Assembly: GCA_030418115.1 (NCBI GenBank)
Contig: JAUHQD010000001.1
Span: forward strand, 744,001-808,000
Reading direction: 5' to 3'
Length of the DNA stretch: 64,000 bases
DNA from: Alteromonadaceae bacterium BrNp21-10
GTDB lineage: Bacteria; Pseudomonadota; Gammaproteobacteria; Enterobacterales; Alteromonadaceae
The notes beneath the pieces are model-generated. The model was not told the origin of the DNA. It did no database searches and saw only the letters and a list, made by a program, of their open reading frames with translations. Both the position numbers and the translations under genes were made by a program. Positions 58,986-64,000 of the stretch are shown piece by piece; the stretch's first letter is position 1, and every line of letters starts with the position of its first letter.

Positions 58986-59002
58986 AGTAAAGGCCGTTGG
59001 CA

Positions 59003-59956
59003 CTATTTATCGAGTGATAAACTGTACACGTAAGCACTGATAACATGCACTTTTTCTTCACCTAATATGTCTTTCCAAGCTGGCATTACGCCATTACGAC
59101 CATGGGTTACCGTTTCTACAAGCGCTCGCTCGCTACCGCCATACAACCAAATGTTATCGGTTAGATTAGGCGCGCCCATGGCAATATTGCCAGTACCCGC
59201 TGGGGTATGACATGCACCACACACGGCGAAACGTGCCTGACCTTTTTCAGCAACAATAGGATCCACTTTTCGTCCACTGAGGCTTAGCGCATAGGCCACG
59301 ACTTCTTTCACACCTTGCTCACCCAAAGATGCACCCCAAGCCGGCATAGCGCCCTTACGACCGTGCAGAATAGTGGTTTTAATCTGGCTAGTTTCTCCAC
59401 CATACAACCAATCATTATCAGTTAGGTTAGGGAAGCCATTACCACCACGAGCATCTGAGCCATGGCATTGTGAACAATTTTGGATGAATAGACGCTGGCC
59501 AACCTTAAGTGCTTCATCATTGGTCGCCAGTGATGCGATATCTTGTCTAGCATAAGCCGCAAAAATGGGGCCATAAAGTTCATTGGCTTGCTCAACTTGT
59601 CTATCATATTCAACGACTAAGCCTTGCTCCTTGGCAGCTATTACCGCGGCTTTAGATTCTTCTAAGCTTAATATTCCCTGATTCGAACTCTTCCAACCTA
59701 ATAAGCCTGGGAAACTGCCAAGCCCTGGGTATAACGCGAAATAAATCAGTCCCCAGACAAAAGTGGCGTAAAACATAATGGTCCACCAGCGTGGTAGTTG
59801 ATTATTAATCTCAACAATACCGTCAAACTCGTGATCCATTGGTTCACCTTCTTTAACACCAGTTTGATTAGATAAACACCAGCGAAGAAGGAAATAGCAA
59901 CCAGCAAGGGTGCCTAGAGAAATGACCGAGATCCAAATAGTCCAAAAAGTGCTCAT
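59003..59956 (-). CDS. ccoP: cbb3-type cytochrome oxidase subunit III (diheme)
   Basis: A 317-residue membrane-bound diheme cytochrome c. One N-terminal membrane segment and a second hydrophobic stretch near residue 60-80 precede two c-heme sites: CSQCHGSDARGG (about residue 161) and CGACHTPAGTGN (about 246). Axial methionines are in GAMPAWG and GVMPAW. It feeds electrons to CcoO and CcoN. Overlaps ccoQ by 4 bases. Confidence 0.95.
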   Translation of the reverse strand: MSTFWTIWISVISLGTLAGCYFLLRWCLSNQTGVKEGEPMDHEFDGIVEINNQLPRWWTIMFYATFVWGLIYFALYPGLGSFPGLLGWKSSNQGILSLEESKAAVIAAKEQGLVVEYDRQVEQANELYGPIFAAYARQDIASLATNDEALKVGQRLFIQNCSQCHGSDARGGNGFPNLTDNDWLYGGETSQIKTTILHGRKGAMPAWGASLGEQGVKEVVAYALSLSGRKVDPIVAEKGQARFAVCGACHTPAGTGNIAMGAPNLTDNIWLYGGSERALVETVTHGRNGVMPAWKDILGEEKVHVISAYVYSLSLDK

Positions 59957-60141
59957 TGGTTATTGTCTCCAGATTTTTGTTTTGCGGATGCCGAAGGTTT
60001 TATTTCGTCGTCAAAAATTAAATTAGCCGCTTCTTCGAAGCTCGCCTTGGATTTTTTGCTATAGGCCCACATCACGATGGCGATGAAAATAGCAAAAATA
60101 AGTACGGTAAAAATACTGCTAAGAGTGATTTGATCTATCAT
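59953..60141 (-). CDS. ccoQ: cbb3-type oxidase subunit CcoQ
   Basis: A 62-residue protein with one membrane segment (IFTVLIFAIFIAIVMWAY) and the C-terminal FEEAANLIFDDE typical of CcoQ/FixQ. It stabilises the oxidase. Two bases from ccoO and overlapping ccoP by 4. Confidence 0.93.
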   Translation of the reverse strand: MIDQITLSSIFTVLIFAIFIAIVMWAYSKKSKASFEEAANLIFDDEIKPSASAKQKSGDNNQ

Positions 60142-60143
60142 GA

Positions 60144-60749
60144 TTATTTCAACGCCTTACCTAAGGATTGCAAATAAGCCACTAGTGCTACCATTTCAGT
60201 TTTACCTTCCACGGCCGCTTTAGCGCCAGCAATATCTTCATCGGTATAAGGCACCCCGAAATCTCTAAATACCTGCAACTTTTTGGCAGTCAATTTACCG
60301 TCAAGGGTATTTTCTTCTAGCCAAGGAAAGCCAGGCATATTCGATTGTGGCACCACAATGCGCGGGTTACGTAGATGCACGAAATGCCATTCATCACTGT
60401 AGCGGCCGCCAACACGAGCCAAATCAGGCCCAGTACGTTTTGAACCCCATAAAAATGGATGTTCCCAAACGGTTTCGCCAGCGACAGAATAGTGGCCGTA
60501 ACGTTCGGTTTCAGAGCGGAACGGGCGGATCATTTGTGAATGACAGCCCACACAACCTTCGCGAATATAAATATCACGACCTTCCATTTCTAACGCGGTA
60601 TAGGGTTTTAAACCATCAACCGGAACTGTGGTTTCTTTTTGATACATTAGTGGCAGAATTTCTACCATCGCACCAAAACTAATAACAATGGTAATTAATA
60701 TCGCAAGTAAGCCAGCGTTTTTTTCAATGGCCTCATGGAAATTTTTCAT
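60144..60749 (-). CDS. ccoO: cbb3-type cytochrome oxidase subunit II (monoheme)
   Basis: A 201-residue membrane-anchored cytochrome c. One N-terminal segment ([22 protein letters not shown]), a heme site [13 protein letters not shown] near residue 67, and SNMPGFPWL with a methionine ligand near 137. AAGGACGG precedes the ATG. Lies 12 bases after ccoN. Confidence 0.95.
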   Translation of the reverse strand: MKNFHEAIEKNAGLLAILITIVISFGAMVEILPLMYQKETTVPVDGLKPYTALEMEGRDIYIREGCVGCHSQMIRPFRSETERYGHYSVAGETVWEHPFLWGSKRTGPDLARVGGRYSDEWHFVHLRNPRIVVPQSNMPGFPWLEENTLDGKLTAKKLQVFRDFGVPYTDEDIAGAKAAVEGKTEMVALVAYLQSLGKALK

Positions 60750-60761
60750 TTGAGTCCGTCC

Positions 60762-62201
60762 TTATGCTGCTTGGGGTTGCGGTTGACTTTCAACTTGAAG
60801 ATGTTCTTCTTTGCCGAAAATAGTGCGATAACAGTTATAGGCCATAATCAACATACCGGTAACCACGAAACAACCCCCTATAAAGCGGACAAAATAGAAG
60901 GGGTAAGAGGCTTCCAAACTTTCTACAAAGCTATAAGTTAAGGTGCCATCAGAATTCACCGCACGCCACATCAAACCTTGCATAACACCGGAGATCCACA
61001 TGGCTACGATATACAATACAACACCAATAGTGGCTAACCAAAAATGCACATTAATTAAGTGATTACTGTACATACGAGCCTTGCCGAATAATATTGGTAT
61101 CAAGTGATAAAGTGAGCCAATCGATACCATCGCTACCCAACCTAAGGCGCCAGAATGCACATGGCCAATGGTCCAGTCGGTATAATGGGATAATGCATTA
61201 ACGGTTTTAATTGCCATCATCGGCCCTTCAAAAGTCGACATGCCGTAGAACGACAACGACACAATTAAGAAACGTAAAATGGGGTCTGAGCGTAGTTTAT
61301 GCCAAGCTCCGGATAGGGTCATAATACCGTTGATCATGCCGCCCCAAGAAGGGACAAATAGCACCACTGACATCACCATGCCCACAGATTGCACCCAATC
61401 CGGTAACGCGGTGTAATGCAAATGGTGAGGACCGGCCCAAATATATAACGAAATAAGTGCCCAAAAATGCACCACCGATAAACGATATGAATAAACAGGG
61501 CGTTCGGCTTGTTTGGGAATGAAGTAATACATCATGCCCAAGAAACCAGCTGTTAAGAAGAAGCCAACCGCATTATGTCCGTACCACCATTGCATCATGG
61601 CATCCACGGACCCAGCATAAATAGAATAGGATTTAGTCATGGATATCGGAATAACCATGCTGTTACCAATGTGCAATACCGCTACGGTAATAATAAAGGC
61701 ACCGTAGAACCAGTTGGCCACATAAATATGAGAGACTTTACGTACGATGATCGTACCGAAGAAATTAATTAAATAAGCTATCCACACTAGCGCAATCAGG
61801 ATATCAATTGGCCATTCTAACTCGGCATATTCCTTACTAGAGGTTAATCCTAAAGGTAAGGTAATAATGGCGGCTACTATCACCGCTTGCCAGCCCCAAA
61901 AAGTAAAGGCGGCTAATTTATCACTGAATAGTTTGACGTGAGAGGTGCGCTGTACCACATAATAGGACGTGGCAAATAATGCACAGCCACCAAATGCAAA
62001 AATTACCGCATTGGTGTGTAATGGTCTTAGCCTTGAATAAGTCAGCCAAGGAGTATTAAAATTTAATTCAGGCCAAATAAGTTGAGCAGCAATTAAAACC
62101 CCAATTGACATGCCGACAATACCCCAGATGACGGCCATAACGGAAAATTGCTGCACGACTTTATAGTTGTACTGTGGATGTACTTGACTGGTTTCACTCA
62201 T
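60762..62201 (-). CDS. ccoN: cbb3-type cytochrome oxidase catalytic subunit I
   Basis: A 479-residue heme-copper oxidase subunit with 12 membrane segments. Heme and copper ligands are visible: [14 protein letters not shown] (His, low-spin heme), [23 protein letters not shown] (Cu-B histidine), [17 protein letters not shown] (Cu-B His pair) and [18 protein letters not shown] (heme b3 and low-spin heme histidines). It reduces O2 at low oxygen while pumping protons. First gene of ccoNOQP; see the FNR site upstream. Confidence 0.96.
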   Translation of the reverse strand: MSETSQVHPQYNYKVVQQFSVMAVIWGIVGMSIGVLIAAQLIWPELNFNTPWLTYSRLRPLHTNAVIFAFGGCALFATSYYVVQRTSHVKLFSDKLAAFTFWGWQAVIVAAIITLPLGLTSSKEYAELEWPIDILIALVWIAYLINFFGTIIVRKVSHIYVANWFYGAFIITVAVLHIGNSMVIPISMTKSYSIYAGSVDAMMQWWYGHNAVGFFLTAGFLGMMYYFIPKQAERPVYSYRLSVVHFWALISLYIWAGPHHLHYTALPDWVQSVGMVMSVVLFVPSWGGMINGIMTLSGAWHKLRSDPILRFLIVSLSFYGMSTFEGPMMAIKTVNALSHYTDWTIGHVHSGALGWVAMVSIGSLYHLIPILFGKARMYSNHLINVHFWLATIGVVLYIVAMWISGVMQGLMWRAVNSDGTLTYSFVESLEASYPFYFVRFIGGCFVVTGMLIMAYNCYRTIFGKEEHLQVESQPQPQAA

Positions 62202-62350
62202 TTTGATGGATCTTCCGTATTTTTAAAGTCTGCGGTAAAAAATGCTCAATAATTAAACATAGATAAAAAACCAAAAATCGCCAATGAAAGGCGTTAACTG
62301 GTTGAAAATCAAACTATATATATATTGGCTGGCAGCATGATACTTTTGTT

Positions 62351-62396
62351 ACTCTAAAAAGCAAAGTTTTAACGCTACAACCTTGTTTTAGGTCAA
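62351..62396 (-). promoter_or_regulatory. Candidate FNR-dependent promoter for ccoN
   Basis: TTGTTTTAGGTCAA (62383-62396) matches the FNR consensus TTGAT-N4-ATCAA at 8 of 10 defined bases. On the minus strand a TAGAGT box at 62356-62351 is placed so that the FNR site would centre about 42-45 bases upstream of the start, as for activated FNR promoters. The leader to ccoN would be about 145 bases. The FNR gene itself lies 7 kb away in the same cluster. Confidence 0.5.
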
Positions 62397-62421
62397 GTTT
62401 TTATCTTTTCTTGTTAAATTT

Positions 62422-62889
62422 ATGTTGCATGAGGTTAAATTGATTAACAGTTTTTTAAAGATCCTAGGCATCATTATGTTGCTCACCATTGTTTTATGGC
62501 TCAGTCGATTTTTTGGGCCATCAAGCAGTGGACAAATAACGGCCAACAGTTGTGAGTTAGATCAAGGTTACTGCAGCATAAAATTCGAGCAGGGAACGCT
62601 GAATGTACAATTTTACCCAGCCAATATTCCTTTAGAAGAAGAAATTCAAATCCATTTAGAACTTCCTGAAACGATGTCGTTTAAATCAGCCTGGATTGAG
62701 GGTATTAACATGTACATGGGTAAGATCCCGTTTATTGTTGAATCCCAAGAATCGAACATAATAGAAGGTATAAGTTATTTAGGCAGTTGTAGCGAAGCAT
62801 CCATGAGTTGGCAATTAGTTATTGAACTCACTGACAATACTAGCCACAGCACACAGGTATTCCAGCTATTATTTAGCACAAACTACTAA
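62422..62889 (+). CDS. Membrane-anchored protein of unknown function
   Basis: A 155-residue protein with one N-terminal membrane segment (FLKILGIIMLLTIVLWLSRFFG, residues about 12-33) and a C-terminal domain outside with the cysteines CELDQGYCSIKF and CSEASMSW. ATG 62422 has no ribosome site; a TTG at 62440 has GAGG 5 bases upstream and gives 149 residues. It is divergent from ccoN, with the FNR site just upstream, and so may be oxygen-regulated too. No family recognised, though the cysteines recall secreted redox or copper-handling proteins. That is speculative. Confidence 0.8.
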   Translation: MLHEVKLINSFLKILGIIMLLTIVLWLSRFFGPSSSGQITANSCELDQGYCSIKFEQGTLNVQFYPANIPLEEEIQIHLELPETMSFKSAWIEGINMYMGKIPFIVESQESNIIEGISYLGSCSEASMSWQLVIELTDNTSHSTQVFQLLFSTNY

Positions 62890-63001
62890 ATAACCTCAGT
62901 TCTAGATAAAAATGTAACGAGTGTAGATATATCCTGCGATTTTCCTCATGGAGTACTAGAGTGCTGAAAGGTATTACTTTTCCAGAGTCGGTTTAAATAG
63001 A

Positions 63002-64000
63002 CTAGGCGGACTTTATTTGGCCATTTTTACTCTGAATAAGTTGTAAGCTTTCTTCAGCAAAACCGGTTCCGGCTTCGGTGTAAAAGTTGAATACTTTATC
63101 GATACCCGACTGAAGAAGCAGTTTACGATCATCCTCATAACGTACTATCGCTGCTAACTGGCCACTATATTTCACATTTTGTAGCTGTTGACTAATATTA
63201 TTCATATCACCAATAGCAGGTATTGCCATCAGGATAAGTTTAATTTCGCTATGGTCCATATTGTCCCAAAAATCGACATCTTCTGCGTCACCAAGAAATA
63301 TCTTAAAGCCGGCTTTGCGCTGTTTCATCACGCGATCTCTATCCGCATCCATTGCCCAAACTTGATCGCCTAGGACATTGGTTAGTGCCTTGTACGCTCC
63401 TTTACCGACACGTCCCATACCCACCACTAATACCGTTGCTCCTTTGGGTTGATGAAATATATCTTCTCTTAATCGAGTACTTTTCTCAAACCAACGAATA
63501 CTTCGTTTCCATTTGTTATAGCTTTGGTGAGACTTAGGATAAACCACACTCGTTAATACGAAGGAAATACAAACCGAAAGAGCGATTATCACCAACCATT
63601 CTTGCGATACCAGACCGAGGCTAACACTTAACGCAATTACAATAAGACCAAACTCACTGTAATTAGTTAACGCCTGCCCAGTCAAATAAGCCGTTCGCCC
63701 GCGTAAACGCAGCTGGGTAAATAACACAAAGAACATAGCAAATTTAACCGGTAATAATAATGCTACTAAAAGACTGATCATTATCATTTGAGTATCAGGT
63801 AATGCGGTAAATCCGATAGATAGGAAAAAACCAATCAAGAATATATCTTTAAAACTCAATAGTGATTTACTTAACTCTGACGCTTTAATGTGAGAACTAA
63901 GTAAAACCCCAAAAAGAAGTGCCCCCATATCGCCTTTAATACCGCACAATTTAAAGAGTTCATAGCCGCCCATGGCTAAAAAGAATCCAGCTAAAGGCAG
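63002..64000 (-). CDS. CPA2/Kef-type cation:proton antiporter, C-terminal part
   Basis: The gene enters the window from the right, so the start is missing; the last 332 residues are visible. The first part has membrane segments (KDIFLIGFFLSIGFTALPD, LIVIALSVSLGL) typical of the CPA2 exchanger domain, followed by a TrkA-N/RCK domain with the dinucleotide loop VLVVGMGRVGKGAYKAL near the middle. The whole protein resembles YbaL/Kef antiporters that exchange K+ or Na+ for protons. The stop is 112 bases from the end of the preceding plus-strand gene. Confidence 0.88.
   Translation of the reverse strand: MPLAGFFLAMGGYELFKLCGIKGDMGALLFGVLLSSHIKASELSKSLLSFKDIFLIGFFLSIGFTALPDTQMIMISLLVALLLPVKFAMFFVLFTQLRLRGRTAYLTGQALTNYSEFGLIVIALSVSLGLVSQEWLVIIALSVCISFVLTSVVYPKSHQSYNKWKRSIRWFEKSTRLREDIFHQPKGATVLVVGMGRVGKGAYKALTNVLGDQVWAMDADRDRVMKQRKAGFKIFLGDAEDVDFWDNMDHSEIKLILMAIPAIGDMNNISQQLQNVKYSGQLAAIVRYEDDRKLLLQSGIDKVFNFYTEAGTGFAEESLQLIQSKNGQIKSA

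Overview
The window reads as a chromosomal segment of a marine gammaproteobacterium of the Alteromonadales (Alteromonas/Paraglaciecola/Glaciecola-like). The reasons are conserved gammaproteobacterial gene orders (thrS-infC-rpmI-rplT-pheS-pheT-ihfA; elyC facing cmoM; ttcA-uspE-fnr next to the cbb3 oxidase genes), AT-leaning sequence, and a carbohydrate locus built around a TonB-dependent receptor with no SusD partner. This placement is inference from gene order and protein likeness; no search was run. I saw no tRNA, rRNA, CRISPR array, insertion sequence, prophage or plasmid origin.

Layout. 1-5.7 kb: translation operon (end of thrS, infC with an ATT start, rpmI, rplT, terminator, then pheS, pheT, ihfA, terminator). 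5.7-20.7 kb: mixed housekeeping genes (Lys/Ala-rich small protein, Nif3-like protein, secreted SGNH esterase, elyC/cmoM divergent pair, glutathione peroxidase, beta-hydroxyacid dehydrogenase, DUF342 protein, sbcB, CBS protein, hrpA, PilZ protein, rlmI). 20.7-21.2 kb: non-coding stretch with a possible decayed GxxExxY-type gene.

21.2-42.1 kb: a rhamnose-glycan utilization locus. A DeoR-type regulator precedes a fused rhamnulose-1-phosphate aldolase/lactaldehyde dehydrogenase and an L-rhamnose isomerase. Then come a GH28 enzyme and a TonB-dependent receptor on the minus strand. On the plus strand follow a GH43 enzyme, a lipoprotein resembling six-hairpin glycosidases that I cannot place in a family, an NCS1-type permease, an FGGY kinase, a GH31 enzyme and an L-lactate dehydrogenase. 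Together they give a plausible route: outer-membrane uptake of oligosaccharide, periplasmic trimming, permease import, rhamnose to rhamnulose to rhamnulose-1-phosphate, cleavage to DHAP and L-lactaldehyde, oxidation to L-lactate and then pyruvate. The permease is unusual as a sugar importer and the lipoprotein is the best candidate for a new enzyme activity.

42.1-52.4 kb: a MarR regulator, two adjacent transglutaminase-like proteins, a YgiQ-type radical SAM protein, a SapC-family protein, a CobB-type sirtuin with a LysE-family exporter, a multi-pass membrane protein, a Bax-type glucosaminidase and a DUF2987 protein. 52.4-62.2 kb (minus strand): ttcA, uspE, fnr, and the cbb3 oxidase genes ccoNOQP and ccoHIS with a SafE-like membrane protein. 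A candidate FNR site lies upstream of ccoN. The window closes with a small membrane-anchored protein and the 3' part of a CPA2/Kef-type antiporter that runs off the right edge.
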